Source of the DNA: Glandiceps talaboti
Lineage: Eukaryota > Hemichordata > Enteropneusta > Spengelidae
Assembly: GCF_964340395.1 (NCBI RefSeq)
Contig: NC_135549.1
Location: 28,456,095 to 28,520,094 of the forward strand
DNA: 64,000 bases
Direction of reading: 5' to 3'
Position 1 is the stretch's first letter. Each line of letters begins with the position of its first letter. The translations under genes were made by a program, and so were the position numbers. Below are positions 1 to 12,506 of this stretch, piece by piece. Below the pieces are notes generated by a model. The model had not been told where the DNA came from, did not search any database, and worked only from the letters and a program-made list of their open reading frames with translations.

Positions 1-265
1 TCTTTCCTAAAACACTTGATGATACTTTGGTACCATCTGTAATGTCAAACAAAAACATAATCAGACACTTGGCTACTTGCAGGAGAGTTAACTTATATTT
101 TGTAACGAAAATTGAAAAAAAAAGTAAATCTGCATTGTAAAAAATGCAAAAACAAATAAAAAATAGCAAAAAATGGCCCTCCACTCTATGAATACATAGC
201 ATAATTTAATTAAAAGAGAGAGAGACTCAAGAGAAAGTGGTTTTTTTTTTAATTTTGCAGTAATA

Positions 266-1305
266 TTTATTGTAATGTGACGTATCGATATGAAAATTTA
301 TTCACAAACAGGATACTTATATGTACAAATAACAATCGTTACAGCCACATTATCAATTCACGACAAAAATGATTACGTACCAATAGACTTTGAAATGCCT
401 ACCTATTGAAATCTTTGGGAGTTTGTACAGGCTTCTACAAGCACGCATTGGTTGTTTTCTAACTGGATTGGACATCTCGAACGCCATCTGTATGTCATAT
501 TCCTGTCTTGGTACGGAGCTACTTTGAGACAAAGCTGAGTCTGAAAATAGAAATATGGCCAAACATTAAAATTTGGCATACAAACTGAACTGAACCTGTC
601 ATATCAGTTAGGATACAAAGAACAGATACATGACAACATACCGTCTATGATATGCCATCTGCACTGATGAGTTGCAGTGATAGCGCATGAAACTGAAAAA
701 CTATCAAGATAGGAGTTGATGGAATCATCAGAAACCAGAAGGATAACAAACCCATGTCATGAGGGGTACACACAAATTTCAAAGTATCAGGGTAGTACTT
801 TTAAACAGGATATTGTTACCTTTCATCTCGTCTCCTGCATCACAAACATGGACTCTCATCTTCAATGAAATGATGTGCCAGGTGAAGCCACTAAGTCCCC
901 ATACTATCACAACAACTGATAGCAGGCACATCAACCAGATCTCAATGGCAAAGTAAACCGTGTAAAAACACGCTTTGCCGATTGTATAAACTGCCGACAG
1001 AAGTAGCACTATGACGAAACGTATGATGCGAAGTGGGAGAAGCACCATAAAAATGATGTTGTCTTTGTGACCTTTACAGAGAAAAATAAGAAAACATATT
1101 CAATGTGTCGCAATTTACAAGACGGTTAAAAAAGAATGTAACTTTATCACTTGAACCAACAAGTTCCATTTGCACGATGCAATCTAAACAAAACACACGA
1201 ATAAAATATAAATATTTCAAAATAAATCTTTAGAAAATGATTAAAAATACCTTTGTTCGACTGTCCAGGGAGTCTCAAGTTCTTGTTTTGAACGATACAA
1301 GTCAT
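266..1305 (-). CDS. Four-exon gene for a small two-helix membrane protein, unrecognised
   Basis: Coding exons on the minus strand are 1305-1251, 1071-820, 692-642 and 540-353. All three joins have GT-AG sites and keep one frame (each intron in phase 1), giving 181 residues ending at TGA 355-353. A minus-strand AATAAA lies at 271-266. The protein starts MTCIVQNKNLRLPGQSNKG. It then has two hydrophobic stretches, about residues 27-48 and 52-77, with little between them, followed by a Cys-containing polar tail of about 100 residues that is basic near its end (VRKQPMRACRSLYKLPK). I see no N-terminal signal peptide. This looks like a hairpin or two-pass membrane protein. I do not recognise the family, so the role is unknown. 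A possible alternative donor at about 403 would replace the last 16 residues. The phase agreement across four exons makes a real gene likely. Confidence 0.65.
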
Positions 1306-1405
1306 CTCTATCTTTCAACGCTTAATTTCGTAGGATTTAAGGCAATAATATTTAGTGTGTGACAGCACTCGGGATGTTTGGAACACTTGAGTAAAAGTTT
1401 CATCT

Positions 1406-1436
1406 GTTGCCGTTGGTAACTGTGTCGGCGCATGCG
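1406..1436. promoter_or_regulatory. Candidate promoter motifs: RFX-like half sites and NRF1-like site
   Basis: About 100-130 bases upstream of the first gene's start codon is GTTGCC-GTT-GGTAAC (1406-1420), two RFX X-box half sites with a 3-base spacer. An NRF1-like GCGCATGCG follows at 1428-1436. Position and motif match suggest a promoter, but function is inferred and the spacer is longer than the usual 1-2 bases. Confidence 0.35.
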
Positions 1437-1847
1437 TCCATCCTACCTAACAAGAAATGTTCTATCAAATCTCGCGTGAATCGCCGACACAGTTCTTATA
1501 TTTCCGTGTAAAGGATCTGTTTGGTTATTAGTTTTACTCTCCTCAAAGCAACACAGATGAAACTATTGGATTTTTAAATAACTGGATGATACCATGGATT
1601 CTCTGTCGTTACACGTTGACTCATTTGATGAATAAAAACTCAACTGTTCTCAAAGAGAGGGTGTGAGGAAACGATAATGAATTTCGAATTCGTCCTTTCA
1701 TAAGCTATGTTTCTATACTTCAACTTGTTAAACATATATTGTTAGCGTGGACCTACAGTGTAAAATCGGGGGATATTAGGTAAAATAATAGCGTCTCAAG
1801 AGTAGATGTTAGTATACACGTTGTTGATATTTTATAATAATACATGA

Positions 1848-2095
1848 TGACGTCACTAACAACCAATTTGAATGGTAGAACTTCTTCTTTTTCCTCTTGA
1901 AACATTAAACATTATAGACGGATAATCAGCACCACGCCAGCGGAAAGAATCGTATAATTATTATTTAACAATGTTTAAGGGTGACCGTACTATATTTCTT
2001 CGATCCGGTGAAATATTTTTTTTCAGAAACAGTTTGGCGCCATCTACGACAGGATTAGGCAAAATAGCAACATCAACAACTGATTGGTGACGTCA
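1848..2095. promoter_or_regulatory. Two CRE plus CCAAT modules
   Basis: Perfect TGACGTCA palindromes occur at 1848-1855 (CCAAT at 1863-1867) and at 2088-2095 (ATTGG at 2083-2087). They lie 540-790 bases upstream of the minus-strand gene starting at 1305. The pairing of CRE and CCAAT boxes is typical of CREB/ATF plus NF-Y promoters. Regulation is an inference. Confidence 0.35.
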
Positions 2096-2131
2096 CGAGC
2101 GCACATATGAGACCTAACAAAAACAAACTGT

Positions 2132-2462
2132 GCTCAATTTTAGAATAGGTGGGGTAAGTAGACTTTTTGTTGTTGGTTTTTTGATTTTCTTCCATATGTG
2201 TGAGTGTCTATAGGTCAGATAGTTCCGTTGTTTTCCATAACGGTCTCTGTGTTATTGGTTTCTTCTCATCAGAAGTACAGCCATTACCAGATTTAATTTA
2301 GAAGAACGGTTTTATAATATTGTCTTTTTAAGTTGATGCAAGTTTCCACATCCACTATTTCTTGCGAGATATCACGATTTTCGAGATTTTTTTTGAATAC
2401 GTAAAATAAAGTTTAGGGTCGGTGCGAAAAACTAGGTGGGGGTCAGGTAACCGGAACCAAAC
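2132..2462 (+). mobile_element. Dispersed element with GGTTCCGGTTAC-type end, copy A
   Basis: This stretch begins with CTCAATTTTAGAATAGGTGG and ends with GTAACCGGAACC (2447-2458). The same body recurs at 9205-9466 and 21312-21490, and the right end recurs in the opposite orientation at 7141-7240. The copy at 21312 begins GGTTCCGGTTAC, the reverse complement of the end seen here. A small non-autonomous DNA element with inverted ends fits. This copy lacks the left 12 bases. No coding capacity is seen. Confidence 0.55.
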
Positions 2463-5400
2463 CCGTCATTTTTTTATTAGGCCTAAGCGAAATTTGTCAT
2501 ATATTGCCGAAATTTGGAAAATTGGATTAAACCAATGGTACTAAACTTCTTTCTTACTTTAATTGTCATTTCTAAGTCATTCAGACTGTTAAAGTATGAT
2601 TATAGAATGAACGTATCACCAACATGTACTCATACACTTACTTTTTTTTTCATTTATACGTGTATATTACCTGAACTTATCCGAAGTAAATGTTGTGAGC
2701 CGTATACGACTGCTTGTATCGTTATACAATTAAAAAAAATAATACATGTAGCGGGTGGCATGGAGTGTTCACTTACCTATTCCTCATATTTGTTGTATGT
2801 ATTTTTAACGTATACCCTTGAAGATAGGATCAACTTCTCATACACGACGCCCATCGACTTGAAGGTATTGATCAAATTTCTAAATAGAACCTAGGTATAA
2901 CAAACAATACTACACACATACAGTACGTGGATGACGAAGAGCAAAGAATAATTCCTAAAATCTATATAAACGATTATTTTAGTTACTAGTAGTAGTTGAT
3001 ATTTGAATAGTAGCCACATCTCACCATGCATGGTGATGATTGGTTGAATAATATAGTTACAGTGTATACATGAAAAGAAACCCCAAACTAATATAATCGA
3101 TCAACTCGCCATACTGTGAATAAAATATGGAAAAGATCAAAATTAGTTAATTTAGTCGCAATTTATGGTCAAACTGATATGATGAACTTGTCACTTTGTG
3201 TTGAGCCGGTCGCCATAATTATACGGCTTTGCAAATTGTTGTTTTCAAAGTTGCTTAAGATAACCATTATGTCGCCCCAACCACTTCATTCAATTTTTTT
3301 TTTCAAGTTAGTATAATAAGCAAACTCATTACTCGCTTTCGAGTTTTTGGACCAGTTACATATGCCTGCATCCCATCGGTCGGGCCCGGGGGCAGTACTT
3401 TACCAGTGGCCTGTCTGGTAAGATTGTGCGGACAGTTCCTCCAAACCCAGGCCCCATTTTAGACCCACTTTGACCAAAAACTAATACCCATTTTAGACCA
3501 TTAAAAGGTTTTACAAAAAATCAAATTTTACCTCCCTTTGATAGGAGTCATCATTTTGGGATGGTTCAGTTTACGTGATTTGGGCGGGACAATGACCTTG
3601 TTTTAGACAAGGGAACGCCAAAATAATGTAGAGTGAACCCCATTTTAGACTCTTCAGCTAGAAAAAAACATATCCCATTTTAGAAAACACACCCCAAAGG
3701 AAGCGAAAGGACGGACGGCAAATGATACCATACGTACTCTTAGCCAATCAGAACTTAGCAAAGTCACGCCTGCACACAGCCGCCATTTTGTTCCACATTG
3801 ATGAGTCGTGATCGACATATAATGAACTATATCAAAGAGAATACAGAGTACAAATAATGCACCTCAACTTTGGAGTGAATTCAGTGTTGAAAAAAATATA
3901 GCTTTGGATATCTATCTTACCTTGAGTACATTGACAAAGAAACTCGTCTAGAGAAAATCACTTTCGATTGACAATTTTCGTTGTACGTGGCGTGGTAACT
4001 ATGTTCTAACTTCTGAAAGTCTCGCAGAATATCGCCAGTTCCACGTGAGTTTAAATTCGAACACATCTTCGCGAGTTACAATTCGATGAATAGTGTGGCC
4101 ACTGACTTTGTTTTAGAAGTTCTTGTATATATTGTACATTATCAATAGAAACTGCGATTTTGATGCAAAAACTTTGTTACAATTTTGTAATCTTTCCGTG
4201 CTCCCAAATATCCAAATTGTAGAGCACGAGTGTCGAGGAAACTTTAAGTTTATATTTAGAGATGACAAAACTACAATAAACGAAATGCAAGCAGGATCTC
4301 CAAGAACTGTTTGAATGGCTTCTGTTCTTGTCGTATCGTAACGTTTGTTGCTGTGTACGCCATGAAGTAAAATGTAAGTTTAAACATGACCAGCTCTGTA
4401 ACATGTATGATCAGTAACGTACCAACTCTCTATCAACATCCAAAAAAATGTCCTCTTTCAATTTGTTGACACACAAATTTAAATATATGGTTCATATATC
4501 TGTCACGAGTGTTTACACACGGACATCAGTCCAGTTTACATAATCGCCGATGGCTGAACCGTTTAAATAAAAGGTCAATGTATTTTCAACGGGCAAAAAT
4601 TAGATCACAAAGATTTTAAAACGACAAGTTGACCTTATCATAAAGATAACTTTACTTGGCCCACCAGTTGAATACATTATGTCGAATTTATGTATTCATT
4701 AATATTAAGACAGCTACGTCGTGTCTCGCCTTTCTCATCACCGGCCAGCTCGAAGGGTGTTCACCGATGTGTGAGGACGCCCTCTCATGATCACGGCGTT
4801 CTTTACAGACAAAATGATATCTCTCAGCGAGGGATGTAGTTTACTTTAGCTATTCCAGTATATACAAGTTACTTGCAAAGTAAGTAATGGTACCCCAATT
4901 TAAAACTTTTGGCAGCAACTAGAACACATAAATATATGCGTATAGATTTATTGGTTTATCACAGAGACATACTTGTAGTATGCTTGGTGAATTGTTTAAC
5001 CAGTGTACCACCACTATCGTTCTAATCGTAATAATCTGTTTTCATCTAGAAGTCAAAGACATTGGACCGCTAAGCGTCAACATGGGAATGGTATTCAGTA
5101 AAGGTCGGTAATGATCTGTATGGCGCCACCAACGAGTAGAAAATCCTACGTTGTACATGTACTTCCCAGCCCTCATTTAAGGGGAAAATTATTCTTATCT
5201 TAGAAAATGTAGATAATTTTAACGTAACCAGCGTGTGAATAACCTTATCGTAAATGTATCCCCCACCACCACCACCACCAACAACAACAACATCCGGGAC
5301 CCACAACGGTTTGTCTTTCATGTCATTCTAGTACAAACAGCGTAACCATAGTGATTGATTGTCAGCTGTGTCATGATTTGATTTGATTTGATTTATTTCA

Positions 5401-6180
5401 GCACAATAAAATAAACATCCAGTATACAGTGATGTCATGTTTTCAACGTCATACAGACCCTCTATGTCATTTCTTTTATCGTTTAATGAAATTTCACCAA
5501 CCAAATCGATTGTAAAAAAACGTTAGTCCCCGTACGAGTTCCTGTACAAATAATGTAAGCTTATGCATGTGACGAATTTGTTGGATGGAACAAATCATTC
5601 CATCCTTGAGCTTCACCGTGTATTATGCATTAAATAAATTAATTAATTAGATATTATGACGTCATGACAGTAGTATGAGTAAATCACTATTTAAATGATA
5701 AAAAATTGAAATGTCATAATCTTCTGTGACTTCTGACATGATTCATTTTCCTGTCAGTTGAGGTTTACAGATATTGAAAAGTTTAGGGCAGAGGTTGTTC
5801 TTGTCGACGTGTTAAGTTTGGTCCACTCGATCGGAAGTACAGTCGCCCCGTGAGGGCATGCATGCTAAATTCAAGCTACGAATGAATCCCAACTACTACA
5901 TTAGATTTTCAGATCTATGTCTTCGTTATATATATGTAACCAAGGTGACAGACAAAACTGAAGTTTAAAGACACGTCATTGCATATAGACACAGGAAGGT
6001 CAAGTAACTGTTGAAAACACTATATTCCACAGTTCCCAAGACAGATTTACGATCGATGCACCTCCCTGGACAACTTTTGGATCCAATTACTTGCAATGCA
6101 TTTATACGCCAATGATTACTCTCTCTCCCTCTCTTTCTTTCTCTCTCTTAACTCGACAAGTAGGATTCATTCAGTTGCAG
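2463..6180. other. Intergenic, no gene supported
   Basis: AT-rich sequence without convincing exons. At 3361-3710 a G/C-richer stretch repeatedly contains CCCATTTTAGAC-like phrases, with an echo near 26010-26070 (GGGGTCATTTTAGAAAACAC), so it is probably an old dispersed repeat. A short CCA/ACA microsatellite lies at 5252-5292 and a perfect TGACGTCA at 5657-5664. An AT-rich open frame at 2514-2894 looks like chance. Confidence 0.5.
5370..5445 (-). mobile_element. Retrotransposon 3' tail, minus orientation
   Basis: Three TGATT units followed by TTATTTCAGCACAATAAAAT form the mirror image of a non-LTR element's 3' end (body then ATCAA-type short repeats). No reverse transcriptase remains. It is a short 5'-truncated remnant. 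Confidence 0.35.
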
Positions 6181-6269
6181 GTGTGTTTCTAGGAGCATCT
6201 ATCGCCATGGCTGATATCGCAATACAACCTCCGCGAAGCTACTTGGAGACGGCCTCTGGCTACGTTCAG
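6181..6269 (+). CDS. Candidate first coding exon (orphan)
   Basis: A pyrimidine-rich run (about 6120-6150) and TTGCAG precede this block, and CAG|GTACGA follows it. ATG at 6207-6209 sits in an excellent Kozak context (ATCGCCATGG) and opens 21 codons (MADIAIQPPRSYLETASGYVQ, less its final Q) in phase 0. The motif just before the junction resembles the lead-in to the first membrane helix of MARVEL or MS4A-type four-helix proteins. That resemblance is weak and I could not find the next exon. It may be a real gene start whose other exons are distant, or a lone remnant. Confidence 0.35.
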
Positions 6270-7140
6270 GTACGAGAGGGTGATCTGAAGTCTAGCGAAT
6301 GATTATTAGTCGAGTGATAAAACCTCTTAAAATGCACATTGAGGACTTTTACGTACCTACTGCTACCACAGATGGTTTTGATGGCGATACACGATGCGAT
6401 GTCTATATCTCGATCATGCCGACGATAAAATAAAGACGACATCATATTAATCGTGTCCAATGTGGTGGATGCATTCAAATCATTTTGGGTTTGTAGTTTT
6501 CCAAAATGTATAGATGGGAAAGAAGTATCCGGAAATAGCGTGTTTTAGTAGTTTCTAAGTAGAACAGATTTGACCTTCAACTTCTTGGCACATGCAAAAC
6601 TTGGGAAATGTTAGATGAATTAAGATTAAACGGTTGTTTTCCTAATTTTGAGAGATGTGTTTTGATGTTTTAGATAAATCGTCCGTGGGTTCAACAGAAT
6701 GTTACCTGTTATAAAACAAGTCACTTCAAAGCAAAATACACAACTACAAGCAAATAATTTATCATGTACAGCCGGTTTATGTCAGATCCAATGGGTTGTA
6801 TTTAGTTGTTTATGTATTGCCACTTACATTTTCTAGTGTAGATGCTGGAGAGATACTCTTTCTTGACTTTTCCATTGTTTTGCACGGTTCCGACCCCGTA
6901 GATTTGTTTTCGATGTTTTGGGGAGAAATTAGATTGTATTTTTCTGTTACGTATGCAGTCTCGAGCCTAAACAAAGGAATACTGTTTTTAATGGAAATAA
7001 AATAGACTTAAAAAAATAACGACTGTAGACATTTAAGGTCACATTTAACGAATTGCAGAAGATGTAATGATAAAAATCCCATCACTAGAAACAGCCTGTC
7101 TTCAAAATATCTACACGTTAGGCCAAACAAGAAAATAATT

Positions 7141-7240
7141 GTTTGGTTCCGGTAACCCTACCAAACCTAGTTTTTCACTGCCGACCCTAAACTTTTGTTT
7201 AGGTAATTCGAGAGAAAAAAAATGAAAAATCGAAAAGTTT
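7141..7240 (-). mobile_element. Dispersed element right end, copy D (reversed)
   Basis: GTTTGGTTCCGGTAACCC followed by CCTAGTTTTTCACTGCCGAC is the reverse complement of the right end of copy A (2400-2462) with scattered changes. Only about 100 bases of the element are present. AT-rich sequence without features follows to 8140, ending in a poly-C run (8151-8166). Confidence 0.5.
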
Positions 7241-8723
7241 TGCTTAAGTCCTGAGAGAAATAATGAGATTTGATGACACTATCGTCTTGTGATCAAAACA
7301 ACATGGGAGAATAGCACACAATGTCGTCTGCAGAAAGTGTGAACACATTAACAAACACTCAAGTACACGTACAAATAGATTGGGCCACATTGCAGGCCGG
7401 CTTTAATTCGGATACTTTATGGGCCAACCTGCCCGAACGTACAAATCGACTCTAAACTTTACAGTTATAAACAACTTGAAATACATTCTTAATAAATACC
7501 ATCAATTAACTAATTAAGTAAATTACACAAAATTCTGCAAAAGTTATTTACATCAATAATGCAAAATTAATTCCAACAATAATGACAGTAATACTAGATA
7601 ATGAATAAACCAGTCAAATGACCACCGCAAACTAAATCGAATCGTAAATACAGAAAAATCGCAAACCTTATACTATTAATGAAAAAATCTAATTATTAAC
7701 GTAGAAATCAATCTAATAAAGCAAAATCTCAAAGTAAACGATATGATAATATCACGGCAAACGAGTATAGTACAAAAGAATTATCTGAAAGCGTATAAAT
7801 GAAATAATTCAGAACGTAACAAGAAAATAACAACTTAACTCATCGAAATGCTACGTCATGAAATAAACGAAATAAATGAATAAATGAAGCACTGCTTAAC
7901 TTTTATTGAACGGGAAGGGTAGGGTGGGAAAATTCAGAATGGCAACGAGAGTCTCTGACGTTGAGGCATCCTTATATACAGGTCACCTATGCTAATTGAG
8001 ACGACCACCTGTTAACCTTTACGTAATGTTAATACATTTAAATATAATTAAAATACCATCAATGAAGAATCTTTGTTGAACTCCACGTACATTGTAACAA
8101 CCTGGACCAGGCCAAAAATAAAAAAATAAAATAAATAAAAATTCCCTACCTACCCCCCCCCCCCCCTGTTTTGAAATTGGCCGTTATCGGCAATCTTGTT
8201 AACATTCCTACTATACATGGTTTTTGTATACCATGCCATTCTTTTAGCAGTAAATGATTTGGCGACAATCTGTTCATTGATGGTATTTAATTTCAATCAA
8301 AGAACAGTGACAGATTTTTGTTTGAGTCAGAAGATGTTAATAAGATTTTTATTTTTGTGCCAAAGAACGCTCTATTTCTGATTCAGGGAACGGGGTTTCC
8401 ATTTGTTATAAAATACCTTTCTCAGCTATAGTATATAAGAACTGGTTGCGTTATTTCCAAGTAATTGTTATTTTTTAAGCCATAAGAGGCCCATCATTTA
8501 TCATTTACAACAATAATGACGTAATGTTTTACCTTTGAATGTTATTGTTACCTGTCATATACAATGATAATAAATAGTGCTTTATGAGATGGAAGTATGA
8601 TACGTTTTGTCATCTCTGTTAACGCTGTAATAGGTGTTTGATTTATAAAGGTAATTAAGGTAAAAGAAGTTGTCAAAATGAGATTATTATAATATAGTTA
8701 CATTGTGTAGTTGAGTGTTGCAG

Positions 8724-9182
8724 ATGTAAACGTCAGGAGCAATTGATAGATAGACACATAAGAAACGCTGTATGTGAAATAATGGGCTCAATAAGGTGAG
8801 TTTAGATAATGCATTTAGAGGTAATGCTTTTTGTGTATCCTAAAGGACCCACTTCCTGACTTACACAGGTTATAGCTCACAAGCAGATCGATATTTCTTT
8901 TTTATTTTGTTCCTCTTCCTGTTGTAAAGTATTATACTTAATCACCATCACTTGGTGGTGTTGGTAGAATCCAGGCACAATATGCAAATGATTCGATGGC
9001 AGAATTTAGTGCACGTAACAATATTAGAAAGGAGAGGAAATTTTATGCATACCAGCACAGCTGAACTGTATGTGCTAACAATGAAAGAAGATGATTTTAA
9101 TGCGTTCTACAAGAATATTATTTTCGATGACGCTTTGCGTAGTTTGCCTAGAAAAAACTGCATAGTTCCGATTACGCCTTAA
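8724..9182 (+). CDS. Candidate last two exons of an unrecognised gene
   Basis: Exon 8724-8795 follows GTTGCAG and ends AATAAG|GTGAGT. Exon 8930-9182 follows a T/C-rich tract and GTAAAG and ends at TAA 9180-9182. The 134-base intron is phase 2 on both sides, so the frame continues: CKRQEQLIDRHIRNAVCEIM..., then ...NLVHVTILERRGNFMHTS..., ...MKEDDFNAFYKNIIF.... The peptide is mixed and charged, unlike translated AT-rich noise. Upstream exons are needed (phase 2 entering) and were not found, and no clear AATAAA follows. A second acceptor at about 8975 would also keep the frame. I do not recognise a family. Confidence 0.4.
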
Positions 9183-9204
9183 TTTAGAATATATAGCATA
9201 GATT

Positions 9205-9466
9205 TTTGAATTTTTTAAAGATATTTTTTCCTTTGTGTGTGAGTCTAGTTCAGGTAGTTATGTTTTCCGTTGTTTTCTATGTGGTCTGTGTTTTTTGGTT
9301 TCTTCCCATCAGATGTATAACCATTACAGATTGTCAGTTTCCGCATCCACTACTTCTTGAAGGACTTCACAATTTTCCCGATTTTATTAATTTTTTTCTT
9401 CTCTAATACGTAAAAAATGTTTAGGCGGCAGTGTAAAACTAGATGGGGTCGGGTAACTGGAACCAA
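9205..9466 (+). mobile_element. Dispersed element, copy B
   Basis: It shares with copy A the ordered phrases CCGTTGTTTTC, GGTTTCTTCCCATCAGATGT, CCGCATCCACTACTTCTTG and the end GTAACTGGAACC (9453-9464). The left end is not clearly preserved. Confidence 0.5.
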
Positions 9467-10554
9467 ACTTTTTTTCGTCCTAAGTATTTTCACCTTAGCT
9501 AAAAAATCTTTTAAAAGACTACTTGTGCCACTTTTAATTACTTTCAAATATTCACAATTCTGCGTTGGAATTAATTTTTCAGACAGCGAGGATGCCTAAC
9601 ACAACATGACTTGCTAGCTCCCAGCAATTTGAAGAATAGAATCGTAATAATGAACACACAGTAGTTTGGAAGTCGGCATTAATTTACCGTCCTAGAGAAT
9701 ATCCTCTGTTGACGATACGTACCATCCTGAAACCACCTCTCTTTTGTTCGTGAAATTAATATCTTATCCCTTGTAGGTAATTTCAGATCGCAATTCAGAT
9801 TCAGTAACTCAAATCTAAGCTAGTCTGCAGTTCCAGCAATATTCTACAATGTGTACATTTCAAGTTTAATCCTAAGTGTAAAATGTCACCCTCATTTCCA
9901 TGATCACTTTCCCGTGTTCATTTCATGACAAGAATCGATATGTCAAACACATGTACATATACATAATGTAATAGTTTCGCATAGTGAGGCAAAGCACATT
10001 GAACCCACGTGATTTCCTATTATCCTATGACGTCATCAGTGATTGGTTTCTTTCTTTCTTTCTTTTCGTAGAATTTATCGTACGTGGTCAATGATTGGTT
10101 GATTGAGGCGGCCTAGTCCATGGACCATGGAATCTTAATCTGTTACATTATTGCATCATTAACTGTTAACGATCGAGTTTTCAGACGTGAACTATTCGAT
10201 TCCATTTTGTGGTCGTCTTGGTAAATGGTTTTTTTTCTTAATCACCTCTTAAAGTCGAATACAGAGAGATACAGTTGTCACGATACAAATGATTACCGTA
10301 CCTTAGCAATAGTCTGTCGGTATTAAGTACTGTTTTTAAAGAGTATTATATGTACATGTATATTACTTTTATCTGTGTTATTTTAGGCATGCATCTATTT
10401 GTAGAATTCACATGTAACGTTAAAATAGATTCCCCAATTTAAAGGCCCTGAATGTTTGAATTAAGATTAGAATTTGGGTGTGAAAACAGCTATCTGTCAG
10501 AGCTATACTGGGCGACTCTGACCCAAAACGAAAGTATAGTCTAGTATCCTAATC

Positions 10555-10622
10555 CACATGGCTCAACTGATAAGATAATTAGCACTAAATGCGAGAACTT
10601 AGGACTGAATCCCCGGTCTTTA
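10555..10622 (+). mobile_element. Degenerate tRNA-like or SINE relic
   Basis: TGGCTCAACTGATAAGA matches a polymerase III box A. GGACTGAATCCCCGGTC, about 35 bases on, resembles a decayed box B and T arm. The stems are not intact, so this is a tRNA-derived SINE head rather than a working tRNA. Confidence 0.3.
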
Positions 10623-12228
10623 ACTTAAAGTGTCACAAGTTGTAATTGAGATCGCTTTTTCCGATCAGATAACTCAGAGTACAAATATATATATATATAA
10701 CATTTTAATACTCAGAAGCAAATTCGAGTAGACACGGTGCGACAGAGATGGTTGAGTAGACACAAAGAAATGTGATCATCGAGAGTGGTGCTTTCTGATT
10801 TTTTTATTTTTTATTTTTCGTTTTGATTCTTGATTTCTTTTTTTTTCTTTTTTTCTTTTTTTTTGGGGGGGGGGGTAAAAACACGTTATTCTATAGTCTA
10901 TTTCATATATTAAATACGTGACGAGAGCTATACTAACGAATTGAACAATTTTTAGACATGATTAAATATTGTTGTAGTATTTGGAAGATAACAACAAATA
11001 TTTTGACTGTGAAATAACAGAAACCATCAGGTATAACGAAGTTGCAGACTGAGACCCTTAATTCATTGAAAAGCAATTATTTTAAAGCCCTGCAACTAGA
11101 ACGTTAAAGAATGTTTTCGTTAGATACACTTACTTATTCGTGATATCATTAACCCTGTTTAGTATTGAATCACCTGTAGGTAAAGGTATTCGTGTAGCAG
11201 TACACAGGATATTGTACAATACACGCACGTTGTATATCCTATCACATTTGGGTTTTGGGTCCGCACCCAAAATTCAGTGTCGCAATGAATCATGATTTCA
11301 ACGTATTGCTATTATACAACTTATAGATAAAATAGACCTCTAATTGACATGTACATTATCTAATTATTGGTATTTTAATATATTTTTAGCGAATACATTG
11401 TTGGTTGTTTGATCGAGAAAATTAATACCCCAGTCACAGCTAGTGTAGGTTTTAGAACAATCATAACCCACACTTGCAATAACCCCCCCCCCCCCCCCCC
11501 ATCCATCTCGTTTCTTCTCAGGCCATGTATTATCTCCACTTGTCAAAGATGTATACAATGTATACCATTGTGGATAATACAACGACTTTATCATCTAGAT
11601 ATGTCACTTTGCCTCACCCTTTAAATATACGAACATTTATGAGAACCTCAGACCACTATTCCTTAATTTAGTGGTATGAGTGGGAACACAGCTTGTGAAG
11701 CCCGCACTGCCCTATATTGTATTTATGCCAAATTATAACACGAAATAGAAAAATCACTTTAATAAAATACTGTAATCTCGTTACCTTAAAATAAAAATTC
11801 AATGTCATCATTCGAAACCTTCCTCAAATAGTTTACATATAGTTATTTTCTTTAATGGGCAAATATACAGTTTAAAATGACACCTTTAACATTTATGATC
11901 GCCTTAGGGGGTCACTTTACTGCTTATGCTGAACCATGTCTAAGTGATGACATGAATTTTACGGCGTCACCACATAGTACTCGGCTTTGTATGAATTGGA
12001 AACCGATAGTAAGGGTCATCACATATGGTTTATATACCTTCGATTAAAACTGTACTAATTTACAAAGCAATTGCTAAGAAAGGTTATGTGTGGTAATTGT
12101 CAACTTTTTTTTTGAGAGTGAATTTATTAAACTCTAAAATGTTAATATAATAGTTTCAGTGAATACATAAGGTTGTTGTAGACAGTTTCTGTATATGATT
12201 TCACATTCAGCATTAAACAAATACATAC

Positions 12229-12447
12229 ACACGTACGTACGTACGCACTATACACACACACGCAGACAGACAGACAGACAGACACACACACACACACATA
12301 CATACATACATACATACATACATACATACATACATACATACATACACACACACATACATACATACATACATACATACATACATACATACATACATACATA
12401 CATACATACATACATACATACATACATACATACAGACATACGTACGT

Positions 12448-12506
<59 letters not shown>
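12229..12506. repeat. Compound tetranucleotide microsatellite
   Basis: Short ACGT units, then CAGA, CA, long CATA, and again CAGA units, nearly uninterrupted. Open frames in all phases here are products of the repeat. Confidence 0.95.

Noticed and set aside
2514-2894. 126-codon open frame on the plus strand
   Set aside because: AT-rich composition, no splice context, no recognisable motif, and it starts only at a non-ATG codon; it is most likely chance.
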